NCBI GenBank assembly: GCA_035573715.1
Contig: DATLZZ010000024.1
Coordinates: 62,001-126,000, forward strand
Direction of reading: 5' to 3'
DNA length: 64,000 bases
Source of the DNA: JACPRL01 sp035573715
GTDB taxonomy: Bacteria > Acidobacteriota > Terriglobia > Acidiferrales > 2-02-FULL-67-57
In this document: positions 27,500-38,485 of the stretch, piece after piece
Position numbering within the stretch: position 1 is the first letter of the stretch
How the letters are laid out: each line of letters opens with the position of its first letter
The notes under the pieces: model-generated
Databases searched by the model: none
What the model saw: only the letters and a program-made list of their open reading frames with translations
What the model was told of the DNA's origin: nothing
Translations under genes and position numbers: made by a program

Positions 27500-28447
27500 A
27501 TGAGCGCCACCCTCAACGCCGTCTACTCTCGCCGCTGGATGCGCCGCCGCTACGAGGTCTGGTTCCTTCGCCTCGGCCTCGCCGACGGGAGTGGCGCCTG
27601 GTGGTTCCGCTACTTGCGCTTCAACCCCGGCCGCCGCGGCTGTCCCAGCCATCCCGCGGGCCTGCCCGTCCAAGTCTGGGCCACCTGGTTCCCGCGCAAC
27701 GGAGCGCCGCAGAGCTTCATCCAGGGCTTCGCGCAGGACGGCCTCTCGCTCAGCGCTCGCGGCGCGACGCCGTTTCACTTCGAGGTCGCGGGCAACCACA
27801 TTGACGACAACTCCTGCCGCGGGCGGCTCGACGTCGAAAGCCATCGCATTGAGTGGAACCTCCGCTGGCGCTCCACCTTCGGCGCCAGCGTCACCGAGGT
27901 CGGCTGGATCGGCTTCTCCCGCACGCCCCATTCCGACGCCGTTTTCTCGGGCGAAATCAGTCTCGATGGTCAACGCTGGGCCGGCGACCCGCTTGGCTTC
28001 GGCCTTCAAGGCCACAACTGCGGCTTCCGCCACCGCCACCTCTGGAACTGGACCCACTGCCTCTTTCAGACCGACGCCGGGTTGAGCACATTCGAGGCGC
28101 TAGAGTACGAGATTCCTTTCGGCCGCCGCACGCGCCGCGCCCTGCTCTGGCACGGCGGGAGACTCTACCGCTTTGCTGAATTCGAAGAGTTGCTGCGCGA
28201 CCGCCAGAACCTGCGCTGGGTCTTCAAGTGTTTTCGCCCGGAAGACGACACCAGCGTGCTGGCCTGGATTGACGGCAGCGGGGCGTCGCTCCATCGCCTG
28301 CCCTATCTCAAGACCGACTGCTCCGGCGCCTTCGAGGTCTCGAACAACAGCCTCGCCCGCGCCACCCTCTACTTCCTGCGCGGCAGCCAAACGGCTCTGA
28401 CTCTGAGCACCGACTCCGGCGCCACCCTTGAAATGGTCGGTGGCTGA
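27500..28447 (+). CDS. CrtC/lipocalin-like protein of unknown function
   Basis: 315 residues, beta-rich and Trp-rich, with the look of the CrtC (hydroxyneurosporene synthase)/AttH lipocalin-like superfamily: two barrel halves with many W and H (WWFRYLRFN, GHNCGFRHRHLWNWTHCLF). There is no signal peptide, and no carotenoid genes are near. Upstream frame to 27341 overlaps the divergent gene and is not used. After the TGA the same frame stays open for 33 codons (see the entry at 28448). The function cannot be named with confidence. Confidence 0.7.
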   Translation: MSATLNAVYSRRWMRRRYEVWFLRLGLADGSGAWWFRYLRFNPGRRGCPSHPAGLPVQVWATWFPRNGAPQSFIQGFAQDGLSLSARGATPFHFEVAGNHIDDNSCRGRLDVESHRIEWNLRWRSTFGASVTEVGWIGFSRTPHSDAVFSGEISLDGQRWAGDPLGFGLQGHNCGFRHRHLWNWTHCLFQTDAGLSTFEALEYEIPFGRRTRRALLWHGGRLYRFAEFEELLRDRQNLRWVFKCFRPEDDTSVLAWIDGSGASLHRLPYLKTDCSGAFEVSNNSLARATLYFLRGSQTALTLSTDSGATLEMVGG

Positions 28448-28549
28448 TGGAGAAGAAATACTAAGGACTGCCACCGCTTCGACCGCCAGTACCAGATCTG
28501 CTCCGGCCTCGGTCCCCATTTCCGCTCCGTCGAAGACATTCGCACCTAG
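28448..28549 (+). other. In-frame open extension after the CrtC-like stop
   Basis: Directly after the TGA, the same frame runs 33 codons to a TAG at 28547 with GC-rich third positions. It includes CHRFDRQYQICSGLGPHF. The terminal TAG shares bases with the stop codon of the convergent glucose dehydrogenase gene (CTAG). Either a former C-terminus cut off by a recent TGA, or chance. I see no SD for a separate gene. Confidence 0.3.
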
Positions 28550-29649
28550 AGCGGAGCAACCTCGCAGAAGACTTTGATGACGTCCTTGCCCTGCGTGAGG
28601 GTATCGAGCAGTTCGCGGTAGTTTTCCAAACCCTTTACCGGATGCGTCAGCAGCTTGGCCAGCCAGCCGGGGTATTGCAGCTCGGCCTCCGACAAGTCTT
28701 TGGCGCCCATCTCGAAGTGCTCGCGGTTGGCGTTGACGCTGCCCACCGCGACCTTGTTGCCGAGCACGAAGCCGAGGTTGATCCTGTCGGCCGGCACTTC
28801 CGCCTTGCGGTCGCCGCCGGTCACGCTCACCAGCACCAGCACACCGTTTTTCGCCAGCACTTCCATGGCTTCGAAGACAATCGGCGAAAAGCCCGTGCCC
28901 TCGAAGATGATATCGAAGGGCCCGTACTTCTTCGACGCGTCGGTCAGCGAGAGGTCGGCGGTGTTGACGTAGCGCACGCCGATTTCCGCCAGCAGGTCGG
29001 CGTTCTTGTACGGAAGCGGTGTGCGCCCGAACGCCGTAACCTCCAGCCCGCGCAACCGCAGCAACAAGGCTGAAATCAATCCCAGCGTCCCGGTGCCGAG
29101 CACCGCCGCTTTGCGCGGATGCCACACCCGCAGCCGCCGCTGAATCTCATACGCCTGCGCGATGCCTTTCTCGGCCACGCTGGTCGGCTCCATCAGCACG
29201 CCCACGGTCTTCAGCTTTTCCGGCACGCGGATGATGTACTCCGGCTCGTCCACGTAATACTCGGCCAGGAAGCCGTGGCGCAGGTTGATGCCGCGCTCGA
29301 AGTAGGTGTCGTCGGTGGTCATGTCATACAGGCCGATACGGTCGTAGAGGCTCGAGCCCGGCCGCCGCACCGTGGCCGCCACGTAGTCGCCCGGCTTGAA
29401 CTCGGTGACGCTCGGCCCGACGGCTTCCACGCGCCCGAAGCTTTCGTGACCGAGAATCAGGTGGTCGTCGCCCCGCGGCGCCGCGCCGTACTCGGCGGCG
29501 TTGATTTCCTTGTCGGTGCCGTCCACGCCCACCCGCAGCACCTTGACCAACACGCCGCGGCCGTTCGGGACTTGCTCAAGCGTTGGCTTGGGCACGTCGC
29601 GCAAGTGGACCGAGTTCGGTTTCCCCGGAATGACCGCAACCGCCTTCAT
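28546..29649 (-). CDS. Glucose 1-dehydrogenase (archaeal-type, zinc MDR family)
   Basis: 367 residues of the medium-chain dehydrogenase superfamily. The glucose-dehydrogenase form of the zinc site is present: D43 in GVDGTDKEI takes the place of the usual Cys, with H68-E69 in LGHES. In Haloferax glucose dehydrogenase the equivalent ligand is also Asp. A Rossmann motif GTGTLGLISALLL follows, and EPTSVAEKGI matches the E-ligand region. Oxidises glucose (or galactose) to the lactone with NAD(P). GGAGG five bases before the ATG at 29649 fixes the start. The SMP-30 lactonase gene at 39190 could hydrolyse the product. Confidence 0.88.
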   Translation of the reverse strand: MKAVAVIPGKPNSVHLRDVPKPTLEQVPNGRGVLVKVLRVGVDGTDKEINAAEYGAAPRGDDHLILGHESFGRVEAVGPSVTEFKPGDYVAATVRRPGSSLYDRIGLYDMTTDDTYFERGINLRHGFLAEYYVDEPEYIIRVPEKLKTVGVLMEPTSVAEKGIAQAYEIQRRLRVWHPRKAAVLGTGTLGLISALLLRLRGLEVTAFGRTPLPYKNADLLAEIGVRYVNTADLSLTDASKKYGPFDIIFEGTGFSPIVFEAMEVLAKNGVLVLVSVTGGDRKAEVPADRINLGFVLGNKVAVGSVNANREHFEMGAKDLSEAELQYPGWLAKLLTHPVKGLENYRELLDTLTQGKDVIKVFCEVAPL

Positions 29650-29720
29650 GAATTCCTCCAAACGCTCAATGGCCTAAGCGTTTTGTCCCGCCCGGGCGCG
29701 CGCCGTTACGCGCTTCCTCC

Positions 29721-32423
<2,703 letters not shown>

Positions 32424-32428
32424 TCGGT

Positions 32429-33211
32429 CTACATCCCGGCGCCGCAATGGATGCAGCGCTTGTCGTTCTGATGATGGAGCTTGGCGCAAGCCACCTGGGC
32501 GCGGCCCATCCGGCCCAGGTAGAGTTCGGCGGCCAGCAGCATCCCCAGCGGCGGCGCGGTGAAGTAGATCCAGAGCGTTGAGAGCAGATGCGCCGGCACG
32601 GCGGAGGCGAAGCTGCGCGCCGGGTTCATGCTCATGCCGGAGAGGGGAGACTCCAGCACGATGTAGGTGGCCACTAGCAATCCGGCGAACCCGCCCGTGA
32701 AGCGCGCCAAGCGGCTGCTGGTAACGCGGAGGATCATCGCCATCAGGATGAACGTAATAACGACCTCTGCCACCCACGCAACCAGCGTCCCATAGGAGCC
32801 TGGCACAGTGGCGACGAAGTTCACGTTGGGATGAGCCAGCATGGCGCGGAACGCCGCCGCAACCAGCAGGATGCCAACCAATCCCCCGAAAAACTGGGCG
32901 AGGATGTAGAACAACGCATCCCAACGCTTCACCTTCCCCAACCGGAAAAACGTCAGCGTCACCGCCGGGTTGAAGTGTGCGCCGGATTGCTTTCCCATCG
33001 GCGAATAGATGATCGCAATGGCCGTCGCGCCCATCGCCAGCCCCATCAGCACCCGCCGCAGCATGGGATTGGGCAACGCCTGATGCATGGGCGACCCGGG
33101 ATACTCGAGCAGAATCCCGAACAGCCCGGCGGAAATCATGAACAGGCCAAGCTCGGCCGCTTCCATCAAGTATTCCGGCCAGTGGAGCCGCAGCGCTTCG
33201 CGCATGGTCAT
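32429..33211 (-). CDS. Aquaporin (MIP family) with a Cys/His-rich C-terminal tail
   Basis: 260 residues, six membrane helices and both half-helix motifs, HFNPAV (NPA at 81-83) and SMNPAR (NPA at 196-198). An Arg after the second NPA supports a water or small-solute pore. Unusually, the C-terminal tail carries CAKLHHQNDKRCIHCG, a C-x3-HH-x4-C-x2-C cluster resembling a small zinc-binding unit, on the predicted cytosolic side. It is eight bases after the VOC gene stop and five before the glucosidase, so one operon is likely. Confidence 0.88.
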   Translation of the reverse strand: MTMREALRLHWPEYLMEAAELGLFMISAGLFGILLEYPGSPMHQALPNPMLRRVLMGLAMGATAIAIIYSPMGKQSGAHFNPAVTLTFFRLGKVKRWDALFYILAQFFGGLVGILLVAAAFRAMLAHPNVNFVATVPGSYGTLVAWVAEVVITFILMAMILRVTSSRLARFTGGFAGLLVATYIVLESPLSGMSMNPARSFASAVPAHLLSTLWIYFTAPPLGMLLAAELYLGRMGRAQVACAKLHHQNDKRCIHCGAGM

Positions 33212-33218
33212 AGGGCGC

Positions 33219-34247
33219 CTAGCGCTGGATCAACTGCAGAGCGTGGCCGTCGGGGTCGCGCACGGTTAAGCCTTTGCGGAATCCCAGCTCAGCCTTGGGC
33301 AACGCCACCGCACCGGGCGAGACGAAGGCCGCGCGCGCGGCGCGCAGGCGCTGCTGCGCCGCGTCGGCATCGGCTGTAGTCAGATGTGTTTGCCAGTTCC
33401 AGAGGTCGTTGGCGCGAGTGTCAAGCGGATAGGACTTGCCGTCGCGCGGCGCCAGATACTCGAGAAGCTCGATGCCGGGACCGCTGGCGGCGCGCAGCGC
33501 GGTGATGCGCAGGCGCGCGCCGAAGACGTTGTTCAGGTGCTCCTGCTCGGTGCCGTAGTTTTCGCTCTCGCCGGCAACACGCATTCCCAGTGCGTCGCGA
33601 TAGAAGCGCAGGCTGGCTTCGGTGTCGCGGACGACGATGGCGGTGTGGTCAATGCCGAGGAAGAGCTTGTCGGTGGCTCGGTGCCACCTGGTGTCGCCCT
33701 TGCCGGGCGGAAACCAGAGGACTTCGAGCGCGTGACCGTCGGGGTCTTTGAAGTAGAACGCTTGGATGCCGCCGGCGTTGGGGTTCCAGTCCGGCAACCG
33801 CTGCGGGCCGGTCGAGGCGTGCTCGACTTTGTGCCGGCGCAGCCAGGCGTAGGCGCGCTCCATGTCGCTCACGATGATGGCGATGTGCTGAAACCAGCCG
33901 TCGTGGCTGCGCGAGTCGACGGGAACCGGCCGGCCGCGCGGGGTGAGGAACTGCTTTAACTCAATGGACTCGTCGCCCAGCTTCATCCGCACCACGCGCA
34001 GGCGCAGACCGAACAGCCCTTCCAGGTGCTCGTAGTTGTCGCCCCAGACTTCAATGTCCGAGACCTTCTCAAATGTGAGCACATCGGTGAAAAAGTCTAC
34101 CGAGCGATCCATATCGGAGACGGTGATGCTGACGGAGTCGACGCCGGTGACCAGCGGAGCTTGCGCGCGCGCGTCGGGGGCAAGCGCCAGCCAAAGAGTC
34201 AGCGCCAGGGCCGCCGCGAAGATTCGTTTTTGAAGGGGCTCGGGCAT
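33219..34247 (-). CDS. Exported protein with two VOC (glyoxalase-like) domains
   Basis: 342 residues. A signal peptide ends at about DARAQ. Two vicinal-oxygen-chelate domains follow: the first from GVDSVSITVSDMDRSVDFF to DPDGHALEVLWFPP, the second from GIDHTAIVVRDTEASLRFY to DPDGHALQLIQR. Both keep the early His or Ser and the final Glu/Gln positions used for metal binding, though the first domain's first position is Ser. Exported VOC proteins are common in acidobacteria; the substrate is unknown. Confidence 0.85.
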   Translation of the reverse strand: MPEPLQKRIFAAALALTLWLALAPDARAQAPLVTGVDSVSITVSDMDRSVDFFTDVLTFEKVSDIEVWGDNYEHLEGLFGLRLRVVRMKLGDESIELKQFLTPRGRPVPVDSRSHDGWFQHIAIIVSDMERAYAWLRRHKVEHASTGPQRLPDWNPNAGGIQAFYFKDPDGHALEVLWFPPGKGDTRWHRATDKLFLGIDHTAIVVRDTEASLRFYRDALGMRVAGESENYGTEQEHLNNVFGARLRITALRAASGPGIELLEYLAPRDGKSYPLDTRANDLWNWQTHLTTADADAAQQRLRAARAAFVSPGAVALPKAELGFRKGLTVRDPDGHALQLIQR

Positions 34248-34253
34248 TCTGGA

Positions 34254-35630
34254 TCAATTCACCGGTTTGACGTCTTCCATCAGAGTGAAGAAGCCCTCGG
34301 CCAGCGTGGGGTGAATGTAGACGGCGCCCTTGAGCACAGTCCAGGGCGCGTCGGCCAGCATCAGCGCGCCGAGCAACTGCACCAGCTCGCCGCCCTCGAG
34401 GCCGAGAATGGCGGCGCCGAGGATGCGGTCGGTCTCAGCGTCAATCACCACTTTCATGAAGCCGGCGGTTTCGTCGCGCTCGATGGCGCGCGCCACGTAG
34501 CTCATGGGGATCTTACCGATCTTGAGCTTGCGGCCGGTCTTGCGCGCGTCGGTTTCAGTCAGCCCGACGCGGCCCACCTGCGGGTCGGTGAACATCGAGT
34601 AGGGCAGGTAGCGATTGTCGATGGTGAGGGTCTTGCCTTCGACGAGGTTCGCCCAAAGGATTTGGTAATCGTTGTAGGAAATGTGCGTGAAGGCGGGCCC
34701 GCCTTTGACGTCGCCCAGTGCCCACACGCCCGGCACGTTGGTTTCCAGCTTGTTGTTCACCTTGACGAAGCCGCGCGGGTCGCGCTCGATGCCGGCTGCG
34801 TCGAGTCCCAAGTCATCGGCATTGGGCACGCGCCCGGTGGCGACCAGCAGGTGGGTGCCGACAATCGTTTCCGTTCCGGCCGGCGAGGAAACGGTGAGAT
34901 AAATCTGGCCGTCCTTTTTTTCCACCCGCTGCGTGTCAGCGTTCATCACGAAGCGCATTCCTTCGGCGCTGAGGATTTTCTGCAGCTCGTCGGCGACGTC
35001 GTTGTCCTCGCGCGCCAGCAGGTGCTCGCCCTTGTGGACGACGGTCACCTGGCTGCCGAAGCGATAGAACATCTGGCCGAATTCGAGGCCGATGTAGCCG
35101 CCGCCGATGACGATAAGGTGCATGGGCAACTCGCGCAAACTCATGACGCTGGCGTTGGTGAGATAGCCGACCTGGTCCAGGCCCTCGATTTTGGGAATCA
35201 TCGGCCGCGTGCCGGTGTTGATAAAAATGCGCTCGCCCTCGATGACCTCCTCGCCTACCTGCAGGGTGTGTGGTTCGGTGAAGCGTGCGTGGGCGCGATA
35301 GAGCGTGAGCGTCGGCCGCGCGGCCACTTTCTTCTCCTGCCCGGAGCGAAACGAGGCGACAATCTTGTCCTTGCGCTCCACCACCGCCGCCAGGTCGACG
35401 CTGACGTTGGAGGCCCGCACGCCCCAGCGCTCGGCGTGGCGGGCGTAGAACGCCACCTGCGCCGAGGCCACCATCGTTTTGGTCGGCGTGCAGCCGGTAT
35501 TGATGCAGGTGCCGCCCAAGTGCTTGCGCTCGACCAGCGCCACCTTCCAGCCCCGGTCGGCGAGCTTGTGCGCCAGCGGATTGCCGCCCTGCCCCGAACC
35601 GATAATCACTGCGTCGTACTTCGTCGCCAC
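34254..35630 (-). CDS. MerA/dihydrolipoamide-dehydrogenase-like flavoprotein
   Basis: 458 residues of the class I pyridine-nucleotide-disulfide oxidoreductase family. FAD motif GSGQGG near the N-terminus, redox-active disulfide C42/C47 in GGTCINTGCTPTK, NAD(P) motif GGGYIGLEFGQ, FAD motif near ALGDVKGGPAFTH, and a C-terminal dimerisation domain with HPTLAEGF. It lacks the N-terminal HMA domain and the C-terminal Cys pair of true mercuric reductase and no mer genes are nearby, so mercury reduction is not supported. It is between the VOC and GMC genes with tight spacing. Confidence 0.88.
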   Translation of the reverse strand: MATKYDAVIIGSGQGGNPLAHKLADRGWKVALVERKHLGGTCINTGCTPTKTMVASAQVAFYARHAERWGVRASNVSVDLAAVVERKDKIVASFRSGQEKKVAARPTLTLYRAHARFTEPHTLQVGEEVIEGERIFINTGTRPMIPKIEGLDQVGYLTNASVMSLRELPMHLIVIGGGYIGLEFGQMFYRFGSQVTVVHKGEHLLAREDNDVADELQKILSAEGMRFVMNADTQRVEKKDGQIYLTVSSPAGTETIVGTHLLVATGRVPNADDLGLDAAGIERDPRGFVKVNNKLETNVPGVWALGDVKGGPAFTHISYNDYQILWANLVEGKTLTIDNRYLPYSMFTDPQVGRVGLTETDARKTGRKLKIGKIPMSYVARAIERDETAGFMKVVIDAETDRILGAAILGLEGGELVQLLGALMLADAPWTVLKGAVYIHPTLAEGFFTLMEDVKPVN

Positions 35631-35639
35631 GAGTCCTCC

Positions 35640-37208
35640 TTAACGCAGCCGCTCCAGCAGGTGATCGCCGACGCGCAGCGCGTTGGCCATGATGGTGAGC
35701 GCCGGGTTGACCGCGCCGCTCGAAGGGAAGAAGCTCCCGTCCACCACGTAGAGATTGTCCAGCTCGTGCGCCTTGCAGTTCGCATCCAGCGCCGACGTTT
35801 TCGGATCGCGCCCGAAGCGGATGGTGCCGTTCTGGTGCGCCACCCCCGCCAGCGGGATGCGCTGGCCGATAAACAGATTGCGCGCGAACAAGCCGACGTG
35901 GCAGTCGTGCCCGTGCTCCGGACACTTCGTCTGCTGCTGCATGGCGTGCTGGAGCCGCTTGACCAACTGATTGTACGCCTCCCGGTTGTTGGGCGTGTAG
36001 GTCAACACAATCTCGCCGTCGCGATTGAGCGTGACGCGGTTGTTGGCCTCCGGCAGATCCTCGGCGGTGAGCCAGAAGTCGAGCGAGTGTTTGCCCATCA
36101 GCTCCAGCGTCCAGCCGGGGGCGATGGCGGGCGCGCCGGCCGAGAGCGTGACGCCGTCGAGCTTGCCGACGAACGAGATGTGGCCCATGGGATAGCTGAA
36201 CTCTTTGTCGCCGAAATAAAAATCGTTCACCGCCAGCGTCTTCTGAAACACCGTCGGGTTGGGGCACTTGGAAAGCGCCAGCATCACACCGTTGGTGTGG
36301 CCCATGTAGTGGCGGCCGACGACGTCGGCGCCGTTGGCAAGTCCCTTCGGGTGCTTGTCATTGGCCGAGCGCAGCAGAAGCGCCGCCGAGTTGATGGCGC
36401 CGCAGGAAACGACGACGAGGTTGGCGGTGTATTCCTCGCGAGCGCCGTTGCGCCGGACGATGACTTTGCTCACTTCGCGGCCGGAGGCGCTGGTTTCGAG
36501 GCGCTCGACCTTGGCGTTGGTCAGCAGCGAGAGGTTCGGGTGCCGCAGCGCCGGATCGACACAAATCACCTGCGCGTCCGCCTTGGCATAAATCAGGCAG
36601 GGGTGGCCGTCGCAGGTGTCGCAGCGAATGCAGGCGCTCGTGCGCGGATTCTTCTCATCGAGCATGATGCCGAGCGGGACGTGAAAGGGATTGAGGCCCA
36701 GCCGCTTGAAGTCGTCGCTCAGTTGCTGGAGGCGCGGTTCGTGGCTGACCGCGGGGTACTTGTAGGGAGCGCGCGTCGGCGGCTCGGTGGGGTCGACGCC
36801 GCGCTCGCCGTGCACCTGATAGAGTTCTTCGGCCTGCTGGTAGTAGGGCTCCAGCTCGTCGTAGCTGATGGGCCAGGCGGGCGAGACGCCGCCGTGGTGG
36901 CGCAGCTCGCCGAAGTCTTCTTGGCGCAGCCGAAACAGCGCCGCGCCGTAGAACTTGGTGTTGCCGCCGACGTAGTAGTTGGTGTGGGGGTGAAGGGGCT
37001 TGGCGTCCTTGTCGCGCCACTGTTCTTTGGTGTTGTACTTGGCTTCCAGGTTGACGGCGCGCGTGCTCCAGTTGTCCTTTTCGCGCGGCACGTAGTCGCC
37101 GCGCTCCAGCAGCAGAACGCGCTTGCCCGAGGGCGCCAGCTTCCAGGCCAGCGTGCCGCCGCCGGCCCCGCTGCCGATGATGATGACGTCGTAGTGATTG
37201 CTCGTCAT
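35640..37208 (-). CDS. GMC-family FAD-dependent oxidoreductase
   Basis: 522 residues. FAD-binding GSGAGGGTLAWKL and ERGDYVP at the N-terminus, the GMC block GGNTKFYGAALFR, a short Cys cluster ACIRCDTCDGHPC, and the C-terminal catalytic region (NLYVVDGSFFPSSGAVNP). It has no signal peptide by eye, no membrane helix and no gluconate-2-dehydrogenase partner beside it. GMC enzymes oxidise alcohols or sugars; given the glucose dehydrogenase and lactonase genes in the same run, a sugar or sugar-acid substrate is plausible. Confidence 0.88.
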   Translation of the reverse strand: MTSNHYDVIIIGSGAGGGTLAWKLAPSGKRVLLLERGDYVPREKDNWSTRAVNLEAKYNTKEQWRDKDAKPLHPHTNYYVGGNTKFYGAALFRLRQEDFGELRHHGGVSPAWPISYDELEPYYQQAEELYQVHGERGVDPTEPPTRAPYKYPAVSHEPRLQQLSDDFKRLGLNPFHVPLGIMLDEKNPRTSACIRCDTCDGHPCLIYAKADAQVICVDPALRHPNLSLLTNAKVERLETSASGREVSKVIVRRNGAREEYTANLVVVSCGAINSAALLLRSANDKHPKGLANGADVVGRHYMGHTNGVMLALSKCPNPTVFQKTLAVNDFYFGDKEFSYPMGHISFVGKLDGVTLSAGAPAIAPGWTLELMGKHSLDFWLTAEDLPEANNRVTLNRDGEIVLTYTPNNREAYNQLVKRLQHAMQQQTKCPEHGHDCHVGLFARNLFIGQRIPLAGVAHQNGTIRFGRDPKTSALDANCKAHELDNLYVVDGSFFPSSGAVNPALTIMANALRVGDHLLERLR

Positions 37209-37264
37209 GCTTCCCCCTCGGGCAGCGTCGCTCCGGTTCTTTTATCGCACTCGGCGCGGTTCGG

Positions 37265-37753
37265 CTACTGCCGCGTGAGCGGCGCGGTGCCGAAGTTGAC
37301 GCTGAAGCGGTTGCACCAGATGGTGACGGCCTGGTACTTCGCCAGGTCGGCCTCGGCCGGCACGTCATAGTTCTGATCGCCGGTCGTGCCCTTCAGTTTG
37401 CCGAGTTCGACGTAGCCCGCCTTCTTAACCGTGTCGTTGTCGGTGGCGTCCGCCGCGGCGACGAGAAACACGCGCACGTCGGGACCGTTGGAGGTCTCGA
37501 AGCCGGTGAAGCGCACCACGCGCTTGCCGTCGGGAAGTTGAAAGATCGTCGCCGTGCCCTTGGTCTCGTGCGCCACGCTGTGGAAGTTGCCCGCGGCCAG
37601 AGCCTTGGGCGCGGCGGCGGTCGTGGCGGCTGTGGCCGTCGGCAACGACTCGTTGACGCTGGTCTTGACGAACAGCAGCTCGGGCCGGAACAACGCCCAG
37701 CCGCCCACCAGAACCACCAAACCGAGAATTACCAACCCAGTTCGTTTGCTCAT
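37265..37753 (-). CDS. DM13-domain membrane-anchored protein
   Basis: 162 residues. One N-terminal membrane helix (LVILGLVVLVGGWALF), an Ala/Thr-rich linker, then a DM13 domain with FHSVAHETKGTATIF, GFETSNGPDVRVFLV, and the end block IWCNRFSVNFGTAPL with its conserved Cys. DM13 domains are proposed to bind cytochrome-like or redox partners. The start at 37753 has GGAG upstream. It is 17 bases after the small ORF at 37771-37893, and both lie downstream of the two-box promoter candidate at 37934-37967. Confidence 0.88.
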   Translation of the reverse strand: MSKRTGLVILGLVVLVGGWALFRPELLFVKTSVNESLPTATAATTAAAPKALAAGNFHSVAHETKGTATIFQLPDGKRVVRFTGFETSNGPDVRVFLVAAADATDNDTVKKAGYVELGKLKGTTGDQNYDVPAEADLAKYQAVTIWCNRFSVNFGTAPLTRQ

Positions 37754-37770
37754 TGCTTGTAACTCCTTTT

Positions 37771-37893
37771 TTAGTGAGATTGCGGATGCAGCGCCGGGGC
37801 ACTTGCCGCCAGCGCCGTGGCCAACCCGACCGCCGGCCGAGCCATCCGGATCAGAGCCGAAACCAAGAACTCGCACACCCGTTGCTTCGCCAT
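37771..37893 (-). CDS. Small hydrophobic protein (40 aa) ahead of the DM13 gene
   Basis: An ORF of 40 codons with GGGAGG five bases before its ATG. Basic N-terminus (MAKQRVCEFLVSALIRMARP), then an Ala-rich hydrophobic stretch. It is the first frame after the promoter candidate at 37934-37967 and ends 17 bases before the DM13 start, so it may be a real small membrane peptide. No homology is recognisable. A longer frame to 37995 exists but overlaps the hemerythrin gene. Confidence 0.5.
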   Translation of the reverse strand: MAKQRVCEFLVSALIRMARPAVGLATALAASAPALHPQSH

Positions 37894-37933
37894 CACTGCC
37901 TCCCTACCACCCTTTTTCTTGCCTGGCTTTTGG

Positions 37934-37967
37934 CGGAATAGTCCGCTAACTGAGCGGTCCGTTACAG
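37934..37967 (-). promoter_or_regulatory. Two-box ECF-type promoter candidate, copy B
   Basis: On the minus strand CTGTAACGGA, 13 bases, then GGACTATTCCG. The -10-like box ends 45 bases before the small ORF at 37893. The TAA inside the -35-like box is also the stop codon of the hemerythrin-like gene. It matches copy A (42294-42327) at all box positions except one pyrimidine. TGTAAC resembles -35 boxes of ECF sigma factors. Confidence 0.6.
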
Positions 37968-38477
37968 ATGCCGGGGATCGTCGCCCTCGAACCACTCCTG
38001 AAGAAGCGGAAACAGCTCAGCCTCCTGGCGGTGGAGGTGCTGGCCGAGGATGTTGGCCAGACCTTGCCCGACGCGCGGCAGCTCGCCCAGCTCGCCGCTG
38101 GCGTTGAAAATCAGCACCGCTTCGCGGAAGCTTTCGAAGGCGCGGCGGAAGGCGATGAGGTCGCCGCGCAGCTCGCCCAACAAGCCGCGCAAACGGGGCG
38201 ACATTTCTTCCAGCGCCGGGTAGAGCTCGGCTTGCTCGCGGCGGAACTGTTCCTGCTCCCACTCCTGAAAGACGCGGCATAGCGCCCCCAGGCTCTGCAA
38301 CCCACTTTGCACGTGGCCGTAGCCGCCGCAGCGCACCTGAAAGAGCGCCAGCGTCAATTCGAGCAGGTGCACCCGGAGCGTCTGGTTGGCGCGCGACTGC
38401 CGCTCCAGCGCCGCCAGCGGCGGGACACCGTCCCGATGGAATCGGGACTCGCAAACCATTGCCTGGGTAGCAGCCAT
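37962..38477 (-). CDS. Hemerythrin HHE-like protein with degenerate metal site
   Basis: 171 residues, predicted four-helix bundle. The last motif HLHRQEAELFPLLQEW matches an HHE second repeat. The first repeat, QFRREQAELYPALEEM, is aligned but lacks the His, so the di-iron site looks incomplete. Near the N-terminus the stretch CESRFHRDGVPP is encoded by the palindrome at 38430-38448 and looks like an insertion. The ATG at 38477 has GGAG upstream. It may bind heme or iron partially, or act as a sensor only. Confidence 0.75.
   Translation of the reverse strand: MAATQAMVCESRFHRDGVPPLAALERQSRANQTLRVHLLELTLALFQVRCGGYGHVQSGLQSLGALCRVFQEWEQEQFRREQAELYPALEEMSPRLRGLLGELRGDLIAFRRAFESFREAVLIFNASGELGELPRVGQGLANILGQHLHRQEAELFPLLQEWFEGDDPRHL
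38430..38448. repeat. Palindrome inside the hemerythrin-like gene
   Basis: GTCCCGAT-GGA-ATCGGGAC, a perfect 8-bp stem with a 3-base loop. It belongs with the CCCGAnnnnTCGGG palindromes at 878, 40003 and 50927 and is read in frame as protein. Confidence 0.6.
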
Positions 38478-38485
38478 AGTTACTC

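Noticed and set aside
28445..28447. A second selenocysteine TGA, in the CrtC-like gene
   Set aside because: No redox motif surrounds it, no family expectation of Cys there, and no clear downstream hairpin.
34254..35630. Mercury resistance by MerA
   Set aside because: Only the general disulfide oxidoreductase Cys pair is present. The C-terminal Cys pair, HMA domain and neighbouring mer genes are missing.
34026..37370. 1114-codon open frame on the plus strand
   Set aside because: It is the antisense of the VOC, MerA-like and GMC genes. Its composition (His, Val, Arg, Glu repeats) is what high-GC antisense frames give, and it has no recognisable domain.
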